Assembly: GCF_001182725.1 (NCBI RefSeq)
Contig: NZ_CWHU01000005.1
Location: forward strand, 124,001 to 188,000
Length of the DNA: 64,000 nucleotides
Reading direction: 5' to 3'
Source: Anaerococcus jeddahensis
GTDB taxonomy: Bacteria > Bacillota > Clostridia > Tissierellales > Peptoniphilaceae
Shown here: positions 37,245 to 45,598 of the stretch, piece by piece
Layout: each line of letters starts with the position of its first letter
Position numbering within the stretch: position 1 is the stretch's first letter
The notes under the pieces: model-generated
Database searches by the model: none
What the model was told of the DNA's origin: nothing
Seen by the model: only the letters and a program-made list of their open reading frames with translations
Position numbers and translations under genes: made by a program

Positions 37245-38201
37245 ATGATAGAGAAATTAGATACAAAGATTGAAATTTTAGATATAGACGAAGAAACTAA
37301 TTACGGAAAATTTGTTCTATATCCACTCGAAAGAGGCTATGGTACAACCATAGGAAACAGTATGAGAAGGATGCTTTTATCATCCTTACCTGGTTCTAGC
37401 GTCTCAAAGATTCTTATAGACGGGGTACTACATGAATTTTCTACAATTCCAGGAGTTGTTGAAGATGTACCTGAATTAATATTAAATATCAAAGGTATTG
37501 ATATTAAAAAACATACAAAAGAAGATCTAACACTATTTTTAGATATAGAAGGACCTAAAATTGTTACAGCTAAAGATATAAAAACAGATGCCCAAATAGA
37601 TGTGGCAAATCCTGATCATTATCTTGCAACAGTTAATGATAAGGGAAGATTGTTTGTAGCCCTTGATGTTACAGATGGTAAAGGATATAGGGTAGCTGAA
37701 CAAAACAAAAAGGATACCGACCCAATAGGAGCAATAGCTATAGATTCATCATTTACTCCAGTAAAAAGTGTAAACTTTACAGTTGAAAATACTAGAGTTG
37801 GTGAGTCAACTGATTATGATAAATTAATTCTTGAAGTATGGACTGATGGAACAATCACTCCTCAAGAAGCTTTATCTGAAGGCGCTTCAATTTTAATGGA
37901 AGATATTAGATTTTTCAAAGATCTTCCAGGTCAACAATTCCCACCAGAAGATGAGGAAGTAGAAGTTGAAGAAATAGTTGAAGAAGATGATAATCAAGTT
38001 GAATTATCAAAAACTATTGAGGAATTAGATCTTTCATTAAGATCATTCAATTGTCTAAAAAGAGCAGGATATAATACTGTTGGTGAGATAATAGAAAAAA
38101 GTGAATCTGAACTAAAGGATATCAAAAACTTCGGTAAAAAATCTCTTGATGAAGTTATCGATAAAATCCATAGTTTAGGATTAAATTTAAGAGAAGAATA
38201 G
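37245..38201 (+). CDS. rpoA: RNA polymerase alpha subunit
   Basis: 318 residues. N-terminal assembly domain (YGTTIGNSMRRMLLSSLPGS), an acidic linker (DEEVEVEEIVEEDDN, about 235-250) and the alpha-CTD (about 255-318, LDLSLRSFNCLKRAGYNTVG, LKDIKNFGKKSLDEV) that contacts UP elements and activators. AAGGAG site upstream. Confidence 0.98.
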   Translation: MIEKLDTKIEILDIDEETNYGKFVLYPLERGYGTTIGNSMRRMLLSSLPGSSVSKILIDGVLHEFSTIPGVVEDVPELILNIKGIDIKKHTKEDLTLFLDIEGPKIVTAKDIKTDAQIDVANPDHYLATVNDKGRLFVALDVTDGKGYRVAEQNKKDTDPIGAIAIDSSFTPVKSVNFTVENTRVGESTDYDKLILEVWTDGTITPQEALSEGASILMEDIRFFKDLPGQQFPPEDEEVEVEEIVEEDDNQVELSKTIEELDLSLRSFNCLKRAGYNTVGEIIEKSESELKDIKNFGKKSLDEVIDKIHSLGLNLREE

Positions 38202-38210
38202 GAGGATATG

Positions 38211-38552
38211 ATGGCTAATAAAAGAAAGCTTGGTAGAAGAACAGATCATAGAAATGCCTTACTTAGAAATCAAGTAACTTCTTTGTTAGACAATGGTAGA
38301 ATTACTACTACTCTAACAAGAGCAAAAGAAACTCAAAAAATGGCTGATCGTATGATTACATTAGGAAAGAAAAATACACTTCACACAAGAAGACAAGCAG
38401 CTCAATACATTTACAAACCATCTACAGTTCAAAAATTATTTGGTGAAATCGCACCAAAATATGAAGATAGAAACGGTGGATACACTAGGGTATTGAAACT
38501 TGGACCAAGACAAGGTGATGGTTCAGAAAGAGCAATATTAGAACTTGTATAA
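38211..38552 (+). CDS. rplQ: 50S ribosomal protein L17
   Basis: 113 residues: [37 protein letters not shown] and [18 protein letters not shown]. Two tandem ATGs (38208, 38211); I chose the second because the first sits only 2 bases after GGAGG. Last gene of the cluster, followed by a terminator. No ecf transporter genes follow, unlike many Firmicutes. Confidence 0.97.
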   Translation: MANKRKLGRRTDHRNALLRNQVTSLLDNGRITTTLTRAKETQKMADRMITLGKKNTLHTRRQAAQYIYKPSTVQKLFGEIAPKYEDRNGGYTRVLKLGPRQGDGSERAILELV

Positions 38553-38564
38553 AACTTACTCTAT

Positions 38565-38595
38565 AGCATCTTATGAAAATAAGGTGCTTTTTTTG
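38565..38595 (+). terminator. Terminator of the ribosomal cluster
   Basis: AGCATCTTAT paired with ATAAGGTGCT, then seven T. It ends the 14-kb rpsJ-rplQ block. 38596-38736 is AT-rich and holds only leader DNA. Confidence 0.9.
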
Positions 38596-38736
38596 TGGAA
38601 ATTTTTAATTTTAAAAACATAAAAGAAAATGATTTTAAATTAATTTTTTTTAAATTTTATTAGTTTAGTTAATTATTGAAAATATATCTCATAAATGTTA
38701 CCATTAAAAGAGAATAAATGTTTTAAAGAGGTTCTT

Positions 38737-39837
38737 ATGGGTAAGGCAAATATAGAAAAATTTAGGGATGATAATTTCTATGTCTTAAACTCAATGGATG
38801 ACTGGGTAAGGATTCTTGATAAGTACGGGAGACTCGTTTTTATTAATGAAAAAATGAGACGAGATATCCATCTTGATAGGTCACTCATTGAGCAAAATGT
38901 TGACACAGAAAAATTAAGTGAAAAATCTGATATTTTTAAAAATACTACAATTGAAGAAGAAAAACTTATTAATGGGAAATATTATTCTATTAAATCTTCT
39001 CCAATTTATTATAAAAATGAATTTATGGGGATTATTGAGGTTTATAGGGATATAACTAGCGAATCAAACATGAAAGTTGATCTTTTTAATGCTAACAGAA
39101 AGATGCTTGAAGATATTAGATTTGTTAGAAAAATCCAAACAAATATTTTGCCCAAAAATAAAACTTATGGCGATATTAAACTTGAGGGAAGGTATATTCC
39201 TTCAAATGATTTGTCAGGTGACTTGTTTGATATTATAAAAGTTGATGAAAATAAGTATGCTTTTTATATTGCCGATGTAATGGGTCATGGGGTAAAGGCA
39301 TCTATTATGACCATGTTTGTGAAATTATCCATAAGTGGTATTTTTGAAAGACACAGTGACTATTCTCCGGGTCAAGTTTTGAAAAAGCTTAGAAAAGATT
39401 TTGTAAAACTTGATATGAATTCATCCCAATATTTTACTGTCTGGATTGGAATTTTTGATATTAAAAACAATAGACTTACCTTTTCTAATGCAGGTCACAA
39501 CTGCCCACCTCTACATTTAGTTGAAAATAAAAATCGTGTTAATAAACTTGTTGTTTCTGGCAGGATGATTTCTAATATTATTGAGCAAAATATCTACCAG
39601 GAAGTAACTATTAGCCTTCATCCAAAAGATAGGATTTTGTTTTATACTGATGGGGTTACTGAAAGCAGGGATATGAATAAAAATGAATATTCTGTTGAAA
39701 GATTAATGGAGAATTTGAAAAATAAAAAGAACCTTGATTATATATTAGAAGATTTGGAAAAGTTTACTTGGGGCGAACAAGATGATGATATTAGCCTTGC
39801 CCTAATTGATTATAAAGGAGAAAAAGATGAAAATTAA
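38737..39837 (+). CDS. PAS-domain PP2C (SpoIIE/RsbU-type) phosphatase
   Basis: 366 residues: an N-terminal PAS-like sensor (about 8-115: [29 protein letters not shown]), a short helical linker, and a PP2C domain with metal-binding Asp in SGDLFDII and [23 protein letters not shown] and [13 protein letters not shown], ending [11 protein letters not shown]. This family dephosphorylates anti-anti-sigma proteins in partner-switching pathways; no partner gene is nearby. An in-frame ATG at 38695 lacks a ribosome-binding site, while AAAGAGG precedes the chosen start. Confidence 0.82.
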   Translation: MGKANIEKFRDDNFYVLNSMDDWVRILDKYGRLVFINEKMRRDIHLDRSLIEQNVDTEKLSEKSDIFKNTTIEEEKLINGKYYSIKSSPIYYKNEFMGIIEVYRDITSESNMKVDLFNANRKMLEDIRFVRKIQTNILPKNKTYGDIKLEGRYIPSNDLSGDLFDIIKVDENKYAFYIADVMGHGVKASIMTMFVKLSISGIFERHSDYSPGQVLKKLRKDFVKLDMNSSQYFTVWIGIFDIKNNRLTFSNAGHNCPPLHLVENKNRVNKLVVSGRMISNIIEQNIYQEVTISLHPKDRILFYTDGVTESRDMNKNEYSVERLMENLKNKKNLDYILEDLEKFTWGEQDDDISLALIDYKGEKDEN

Positions 39838-40468
39838 CCAATATATTGACCACACTTTGCTTAAAGCTGATGCTACAAAGGACCAAGTCAAAAAAATTGT
39901 TGAAGAAGCGAAGGAATATGACTTTAAATCCGTTTGTGTAAACTCTTCTTATGTTTCTTTTATTAGAAATATGGATAAGGATATTAGGATTACATCAGTT
40001 ATAGGTTTTCCTTTGGGGGCAATGACTACAAAAGCAAAAGTTTTTGAGGCAGAGAATGCTATAAAAAACGGTGCTGATGAAATTGATATGGTAATTAATG
40101 TTGGAAGACTTAAGGATAAGGACTATGACTATGTCCTTGAAGATATAAAAGAAGTTAAAAAGGCTTGTGGGGATAAGATTTTAAAGGTTATTATCGAAAC
40201 TTGTCTTCTTGATGATGAGGAAAAAATCAAGGCTTGTGAAATTTCTAAAGACGCTGGTGCTGATTTTGTAAAAACTTCTACAGGATTTTCTACAGGTGGA
40301 GCTACAAAAGAAGATGTAGCTTTAATGAGAAAAACTGTTGGAGAGAAAATGGGTGTTAAGGCTAGTGGAGGAATCCATACCTATGACGAGGCGATGGAAA
40401 TGATAGAGGCTGGAGCAAGTAGACTTGGCTGTTCTGCATCAATTGCTATAGTAAATGGAGAAAAATAA
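39827..40468 (+). CDS. deoC: Deoxyribose-phosphate aldolase
   Basis: 213 residues. It cleaves 2-deoxyribose-5-phosphate to acetaldehyde and glyceraldehyde-3-phosphate. [19 protein letters not shown], the Schiff-base lysine in [16 protein letters not shown] near 152, and KASGGI near 181 are visible. The start with AAAGGAG lies inside the 3' end of the phosphatase gene (11-bp overlap). The stop touches the amylase start. Confidence 0.95.
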   Translation: MKINQYIDHTLLKADATKDQVKKIVEEAKEYDFKSVCVNSSYVSFIRNMDKDIRITSVIGFPLGAMTTKAKVFEAENAIKNGADEIDMVINVGRLKDKDYDYVLEDIKEVKKACGDKILKVIIETCLLDDEEKIKACEISKDAGADFVKTSTGFSTGGATKEDVALMRKTVGEKMGVKASGGIHTYDEAMEMIEAGASRLGCSASIAIVNGEK

Positions 40469-41913
40469 TGGGAAATGTTATGATGCAAGCCTTCGAGTGG
40501 GATACTCCTGCTGACGGAGGATATTATAAACTTTTAAAGGAAAATGCGAAAAAAATAAAAGATGCAGGAATCGATGCTCTTCGGCTTCCACCAATGTGCA
40601 AAGGCGGTGGAGATCAAGATGTTGGATATGGTATATATGACTTGTGGGATTTGGGAGAATTTGACCAAAAAGGAACAGTCAGAACCAAATATGGAACAAA
40701 AAAAGAACTTCTTGAAGCAATTGATGAACTTCACAAAAATGATGTAAAAGTTTATGCTGATGTTGTTTTAAATCACAAAGGAAATGCCGATTTTGAAGAA
40801 GAATTTATGGCTAGAATGGTAGATCAAAACAACAGGGAAAAAGATGTATCAGAAGATATGAAAATAAAGGCTTGGACAGGTTTTAATTTTCCTGGAAGAG
40901 ATGGCAAATATTCTGATTTTGTTTGGCATTATTACCATTTTACAGGCGTTGATTATGATGCAAATACAGACACAAAGGCAATTTTTAGGATCCTTGGTGA
41001 TGGAAAATATTGGGATGAGGGCGTAAGTGATGAAAAAGGAAATTTTGATTATCTTATGAACGCCGATATTGACCATTCCCACCCAGAAGTTAGAGAAGAA
41101 ATTTTCAAATGGGTTGATTGGTTTATGGAAGAAACTGGAGTTGATGGATTTAGATACGATGCTTTGAAACACATTTCTGATGAATTTATTTATGATCTCT
41201 CCAAACATATTATGGAAAAAAAGAAAGATGATTTCTATCTTTTTGGAGAATATTGGCAATATGATGAGGGTCAAATTGATGGGTATTTGGATGATACTAA
41301 TTGGAAAATAGATTTATTTGATGTTCCACTTCATTTTCATTTTGAAGAGGCAAGCAAGTCAAATGGAAATTATGATATGAGAAATATTTTTAATAATACA
41401 ATTGTCAAAAATCATCCTCTCCAAGCTGTAACCTTTGTCGATAATCATGATTCCCAACCGGGTCAATCTTTGGATTCTTGGGTTGAAGATTGGTTTAAAG
41501 AAATTGCCTACTCTTTGATTTTATTTAGAAAAGACGGCTATCCTTGTATTTTTGCAGGAGATTATTATGGTCTAAAAGGAGAAATTAAAAAAGATCCTTT
41601 AAAAGATATGATAGATAAAATGCTTGATGTGAGAAAAAAATATGCTTTTGGAAATCAAGATGATTATTTTGACAATCCACAAGTTGTAGGTTGGGTAAGA
41701 AGAACAGATGCTAAAACTTCATCTCTTGCAGTTTTGATTTCTATAGGAGATATGGCTGAAAAACAAATGTTTGTTGGAGAAGAAGAGGCAGGAAAAGTTT
41801 ATATAGATTTGTCAGGAAACAACAAAAACCAAGTTACAATTGATGAAGATGGAAATGGAATGTTTAATGTTGGACCTGGTTCAGTTTCATATTGGGCAGC
41901 AAAGGAAAATTAA
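40468..41913 (+). CDS. Cytoplasmic alpha-amylase (GH13)
   Basis: 481 residues, no signal peptide, of the AmyA/cytoplasmic type. Conserved regions: YADVVLNHKGNAD, GFRYDALKHIS with the catalytic Asp nucleophile, LFGEYWQYD with the catalytic Glu, and FVDNHDSQPG with the third Asp. A C-terminal beta domain follows. It hydrolyses intracellular alpha-1,4-glucans or maltodextrins. Start shares a base with the deoC stop (TAATG). Confidence 0.93.
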   Translation: MGNVMMQAFEWDTPADGGYYKLLKENAKKIKDAGIDALRLPPMCKGGGDQDVGYGIYDLWDLGEFDQKGTVRTKYGTKKELLEAIDELHKNDVKVYADVVLNHKGNADFEEEFMARMVDQNNREKDVSEDMKIKAWTGFNFPGRDGKYSDFVWHYYHFTGVDYDANTDTKAIFRILGDGKYWDEGVSDEKGNFDYLMNADIDHSHPEVREEIFKWVDWFMEETGVDGFRYDALKHISDEFIYDLSKHIMEKKKDDFYLFGEYWQYDEGQIDGYLDDTNWKIDLFDVPLHFHFEEASKSNGNYDMRNIFNNTIVKNHPLQAVTFVDNHDSQPGQSLDSWVEDWFKEIAYSLILFRKDGYPCIFAGDYYGLKGEIKKDPLKDMIDKMLDVRKKYAFGNQDDYFDNPQVVGWVRRTDAKTSSLAVLISIGDMAEKQMFVGEEEAGKVYIDLSGNNKNQVTIDEDGNGMFNVGPGSVSYWAAKEN

Positions 41914-41918
41914 AATAA

Positions 41919-42506
41919 ATGAAATATTACGCAGTAAAAAAAGGCAGAAATCCTGGGATATATACATCCTGGGATTTGTGTTTAAAAGAAGTAAAAGGAT
42001 ACAAGGGAGCAATCTACAAATCTTTTAAGAAAAAAGAAGATGCAGAAGATTTTTTGGAAGATAAAGAAATTGAGATAAAGGCTGATAAGGATTCGGTAAT
42101 AGCCTATATTGATGGATCTTATTCCAAAAAAGATAAAAAATATGGAGTTGGGATAGTATATATCACTGATGAAAAAATTGAAGAAATTTCTAAGGATTTT
42201 GACGATGAATTTCATATCCACAGAAATGTTGCGGGAGAAGTTAAGGCAAGTGTAGGAGCAATCAACAAGGCAATTTCTGAAGGTAAAAAAACAATCTATA
42301 TCCATTTTGACTACCAAGGAATAGAATCTTGGGCAAGGGGAGATTGGAAAAGAAATAATGAGCTTACCAAAAGATATTACGAATTTTTCCAAAAAGCAAA
42401 GGAAAAAATTGACGTTCATTTTATAAAAGTAAAGGCACATTCAAACGACAAATACAACGATATGGCAGATGCCTTGGCAAAAAAATCTTTGGGAATAGAA
42501 TCATGA
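41919..42506 (+). CDS. rnhA: Ribonuclease HI with N-terminal hybrid-binding domain
   Basis: 195 residues. N-terminal RNase H1 hybrid-binding domain (1-45, YAVKKGRNPGIYTSWDLCLK). The catalytic domain starts near 58, with the acidic residues in AYIDGSYSK, VAGEVKAS, HFDYQGIE and NDMADALAK. It removes RNA from RNA:DNA hybrids. It overlaps the next gene by 4 bp. Confidence 0.92.
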   Translation: MKYYAVKKGRNPGIYTSWDLCLKEVKGYKGAIYKSFKKKEDAEDFLEDKEIEIKADKDSVIAYIDGSYSKKDKKYGVGIVYITDEKIEEISKDFDDEFHIHRNVAGEVKASVGAINKAISEGKKTIYIHFDYQGIESWARGDWKRNNELTKRYYEFFQKAKEKIDVHFIKVKAHSNDKYNDMADALAKKSLGIES

Positions 42507-43063
42507 GCGAATTAAAAAAAATGCTTAGGGGCGATTTATACAATGCAAATTATGATGAAGAAATTTTAAAATTAAGGCAAAAAGCCCAAGACTTATGCTT
42601 CGAATTTAACCAAACAAGGCCATCAGATAGAGAAAAACAAAAAGAAATAATAAAAAAATTAAAAATAAAAACAAAAGAAAATTTCACAATAGAAAGCCCA
42701 TTTTTTTGCGATTATGGTCATAATATAAAGTTAGGAGAAAATTTTTACGCAAACCATAATTTAATAATTTTGGATTGTGCCAAGGTAGAAATTGGAGATA
42801 ATGTATTTATAGGACCAAACGTCACAATAGCATGTGCAGGCCACCCTCTAGATTATAAAAAAAGAAATCAAGGCTATGAATATGCCTACGAAATAAAAAT
42901 CGGAAAAAATGTGCGGATAGGGGCAAATGTAGTAATAAATCCTGGAGTAAAAATAGGAGATAATACAGTAATAGGATCAGGTTCTGTTGTTACAAAAGAC
43001 ATAGAAGAAAATTCTCTTGCTTTTGGGAATCCTTGTAGGGTAGAAAAAGAAATAAATTATTAA
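42503..43063 (+). CDS. Sugar O-acetyltransferase (maltose acetyltransferase type)
   Basis: 186 residues: Maa N-terminal helix (MLRGDLYNANYDEEIL), then left-handed beta-helix hexapeptide repeats (about 60-180, IGDNVFIGPNVTI, IGKNVRIGANVVI, IGDNTVIGSGSVV) with catalytic His in AGHPLD near 115. It acetylates a sugar hydroxyl from acetyl-CoA; the natural acceptor is uncertain. ATGA coupling to rnhA. Confidence 0.9.
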   Translation: MSELKKMLRGDLYNANYDEEILKLRQKAQDLCFEFNQTRPSDREKQKEIIKKLKIKTKENFTIESPFFCDYGHNIKLGENFYANHNLIILDCAKVEIGDNVFIGPNVTIACAGHPLDYKKRNQGYEYAYEIKIGKNVRIGANVVINPGVKIGDNTVIGSGSVVTKDIEENSLAFGNPCRVEKEINY

Positions 43064-43064
43064 A

Positions 43065-43078
43065 AGAGCCTTGGCTCT
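43065..43078 (+). terminator. Terminator palindrome after acetyltransferase gene
   Basis: AGAGCCTTGGCTCT hairpin. The usual T run is missing, because the sequence of a decayed element end follows directly. Confidence 0.6.
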
Positions 43079-43138
43079 CAGACTATTTATAAACAAAAAA
43101 ATTTCCCATTTCTTATTATTTGTGCTTTTATAAAATAA
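43078..43138. mobile_element. Decayed left end of a MITE-like element
   Basis: TCAGACTATTTATAAAC followed by TTTCCCATTTC matches the left end of the copies at 43160 and 61364 (TCAGACTGTTGACAAA, TTTCCCATTTCG), then diverges into AT-rich DNA. It abuts a terminator palindrome exactly as the intact copies do. Confidence 0.5.
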
Positions 43139-43141
43139 AAA

Positions 43142-43383
43142 AACCACACTCGTGTGGTTCAGACTGTTGACAAAATAGAAACATTTCCCATTTCGACCGA
43201 GTGCAACGAGCGGAGAAATCTCATGAGATCTCTACGTGCTTTCGCACTTGATTTTAGGGATAAATGTTCAAAATCAATGCACATTTATCTAGTCGAGATG
43301 GTACCTAGCTTAAATTTTATTTTAAAATAAAATATTATCTACATTCATACTTTGTCTACACTCTAAACCACACGAGTGTGGTT
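43142..43383. mobile_element. MITE-like element copy B bracketed by terminator palindromes
   Basis: The element proper is about 43160-43365. Its ends are TCAGACTGTTGACAAA and, on the reverse strand, TAGAGTGTAGACAAAG. It is bracketed by AACCACAC-TC-GTGTGGTT (43142-43159) and AACCACAC-GA-GTGTGGTT (43366-43383, followed by TTTTTT). The two flanks are reverse complements, differing only in the loop. The core shares TTTCGACC, AATCTCATGAGATCTCT and TAGTCGAGATGGTAC with the other copies. Confidence 0.68.
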
Positions 43384-43390
43384 TTTTCAA

Positions 43391-43750
43391 AGTTATTAAG
43401 CGTATAAGAATATATTCGATTAAAATAAGCGTATTGAATATATTCATCAATTTTATTGTGTTATATATATTTTAGTTATTAAGCGTATAAGAATATATTC
43501 GATTAAATAAGCGTATAGAATATATTCATCAATTTTATTGTATTTATATATATTTTAGTATTAAGCGTATAAGAATATATTCGATTAAAATAAGCGTATT
43601 GAATATATTCGTTAATTTTATTGTGTTATATACATTTTAGTTATTAAGCGTATAAGAATATATTCGATTAAAATTAGCGTATTAAATATATTCTTTAATT
43701 TCATTGTATTTATATATGTTTTAGTTTCTAAGCGTGTTTTCTATATATTT
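43391..43750. repeat. 83-bp AT-rich tandem repeat array (4 units plus a partial)
   Basis: Units begin at 43391, 43474, 43557 and 43639, with a decaying fifth at 43723. Each unit starts AGTTATTAAGCGTATAAG, and holds two half-repeats built on AAGCGTAT followed by the perfect palindrome GAATATATTC, about eight palindromes in all. Half-repeats end in GATTAAAATAAGC or ATCAATTTTATTG. No reading frame spans it. Confidence 0.85.
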
Positions 43751-43902
43751 TTGATTAATATTTCTTCATTCAACTTTTTACGTATTTATTATAAATGTTT
43801 ATTTTCATATCAAAATCTTTGAAGTTGTGAACTTAAAGATTTTATCAAAATTATTCTTGATTATAAACTCCATATACACAAAGCTCTAATTATTGCAATA
43901 AA
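43751..43902. other. AT-rich spacer with one hairpin
   Basis: No gene seen. AAAATCTTTGAAGTT pairs with AACTTAAAGATTTT around 43816-43847, a 14-bp stem without a T run on either side. It may be a relic of the 3' end of the gene once controlled by the adjacent T-box. Confidence 0.4.
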
Positions 43903-44030
43903 CTAGGCAAAGAATGAATATAATATTTGACAATTAAGATAAATTGCCATTAAAACTGAATAATAATTTTTTTCAAATACCTCCTTTTTAATTTTATCCT
44001 TAAAGATAAAGCTTTGATAATAAAAATATG
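43900..44030 (-). pseudogene. Remnant downstream of the T-box
   Basis: A perfect AAAGGAGGT site about 60 bp after the T-box terminator leads to TTG and an eight-codon frame (KKIIIQF) that stops. A 15-codon frame starting ATGGCAATTTAT follows and also stops. No recognisable aminoacyl-tRNA synthetase, transporter or biosynthesis gene remains. The regulated gene was probably lost, and the 83-bp repeat array lies just beyond. Confidence 0.5.
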
Positions 44031-44033
44031 TAA

Positions 44034-44275
44034 TAAAAAAACGTCCCAAGAAAGGGACGATATAAACGTGTTGCCACCCTAATTCACAAATAAAATTTGC
44101 CTCATTAGAAAACTTAAACGCAGTCAACGGAAAGCTTATTAATTACACTTTCAACTATTTCAAGCCTCTATTCAATTAAAAATATCATAGTTCATTTCAC
44201 CAAACTGAACCTCTCTGAGATTAATAATTTTTAATCTACTAACTCTTCAAAGTATTTATAGAAATGATATCATTT
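44034..44275 (-). promoter_or_regulatory. T-box leader (orphan)
   Basis: Minus strand. A stem I-like region with CAGAGAGG and GGTTCAG/TGAAC is around 44170-44230. The antiterminator core AGGGTGGCAACACG is at 44067-44080, close to the T-box consensus AGGGTGGTACCGCG. The terminator CGTCCC/GGGACG is at 44042-44059 with a T run. TGGC in the bulge would favour a tRNA with discriminator G. I could not fix the specifier codon. No intact gene follows. Confidence 0.82.
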
Positions 44276-44478
44276 GTTTTTCACATTGTCAAATTTATTT
44301 ACAATTATTTTATCTAATCACTTTTTGAGTGTAATAGAGAATTGTTCATTTTTATAAATACAAATGAATTTTATAAAATTTTATACTAAAATGTAAAGTC
44401 TAAGTAAAATTTTATACAAGATTGTAGGTTGAACATGAAAATTTATATATAATAAATTTAACTTAAGGAGGGGAATTT

Positions 44479-45423
44479 ATGAAAAAAATTTTAAAAAGAA
44501 TAGGACTTATATTTTTGATCTTTATTATTATTGCAAGTCTTGGTATGGGATATTTTATAGGCAATGAAACTTTTAAAGGACTAACAAATATAATGCCAAG
44601 AGAGAAAACTGTAGAAAATATTTCTTTATATAAGGATGAATATCAAAAATTTGCTGAAAATAAAAAAATAAAAGAAATTAAAATTAAATCTTCAAAATTT
44701 GACCACGAAATTCCTGGTATATTTGTTGAAAATAAAAATACCAATAATATTGCTGTAATGGTTCATGGTCTAGGCGGGACAAAATATTCAATGTATAGTC
44801 AAGGTCAAGGACTCTATGATTTGGGATTTTCCCTATTAATCTTTGATCAAAGAAATTCTGGTGAAAATTTAGCAAAATGTTCTACATTTGGTGTGTTAGA
44901 ATCTTATGATTGTCTAGATTATATAAAATATGCGAAAAAGATTATTAAAAATGATGGAAAAATCCTTTTATATGGAGAATCTTATGGAGGGGCAAGTTCG
45001 ATAATTGCTGCAAGTCGTGACGATAGCCTTATAGATTATATGATTTTAGATTGTCCAGTTTCCGATTCCAACGAATTTTCCGATAAAGTTTTTGAAAAAA
45101 TAGAAAAAAATCAAGGAGTACCTGTAGTTTTAATGAAATTTACAGGAAATATTTTCTTAAAAACAAAACTTGGTTTTACCTTAAAAGAAATAGATACAAG
45201 AAAATGGCTTGAAAATACAAAAATTAATTGTCCAGTTTTAATTATAAATTCAAATTCAGATAAAGTTACCCCATATCACATGGGAGAAGATATATATAAA
45301 GCTATAAATTCAGATAAAAAAGAAATTTATACATGTAAAGGAGTTCCACATACAAAATTTGCAGAAAAAGAACCAGAAAATTTTAAAAATCTTATTTCTT
45401 ATTTTCTAAAAAAATATAAATAA
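44479..45423 (+). CDS. Membrane-anchored alpha/beta hydrolase
   Basis: 314 residues. N-terminal membrane anchor (5-28), then an alpha/beta hydrolase fold: VMVHGLGGTKYS (oxyanion region), FDQRNSG, nucleophile Ser in YGESYGGAS near 173, Asp in NSNSDKVTP and His in GVPHTKFAE. It probably acts outside the membrane on an ester or peptide; the substrate is unknown. Alone between a gene-free block and the mdeA operon. Direct repeats of AAAATTTTATAC lie upstream (about 44370-44420), with AAGGAGGGG before the ATG. Confidence 0.82.
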   Translation: MKKILKRIGLIFLIFIIIASLGMGYFIGNETFKGLTNIMPREKTVENISLYKDEYQKFAENKKIKEIKIKSSKFDHEIPGIFVENKNTNNIAVMVHGLGGTKYSMYSQGQGLYDLGFSLLIFDQRNSGENLAKCSTFGVLESYDCLDYIKYAKKIIKNDGKILLYGESYGGASSIIAASRDDSLIDYMILDCPVSDSNEFSDKVFEKIEKNQGVPVVLMKFTGNIFLKTKLGFTLKEIDTRKWLENTKINCPVLIINSNSDKVTPYHMGEDIYKAINSDKKEIYTCKGVPHTKFAEKEPENFKNLISYFLKKYK

Positions 45424-45598
45424 TAATAATTTTCAAATCAAAAACAGATTAAATTTGAATAAGAATATAGAAAATGAATAAATCCAATATAAGAAAAACT
45501 TATACAAAACATAATAAGTATTTATTTTACAACAAAGGCATTTAGATATACCATTAAAGTGAAAACGTAACCATGAATATTTATGAAAGGATTAAAAA

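Noticed and set aside
41982..42440. 152-codon minus-strand open frame
   Set aside because: Antisense to rnhA, whose catalytic residues are all present; no ribosome-binding site or recognisable protein.
43391..43750. CRISPR array
   Set aside because: Units are contiguous tandem repeats with no unique spacers and no cas genes nearby.
43391..43750. Chromosomal or plasmid origin
   Set aside because: Iteron-like in appearance, but no dnaA, rep or par gene and no DnaA boxes recognised nearby; reported only as an array of palindromes.
43903..44127. 74-codon minus-strand open frame
   Set aside because: Covers the T-box antiterminator and terminator. The RNA structure explains the sequence better than a protein does.
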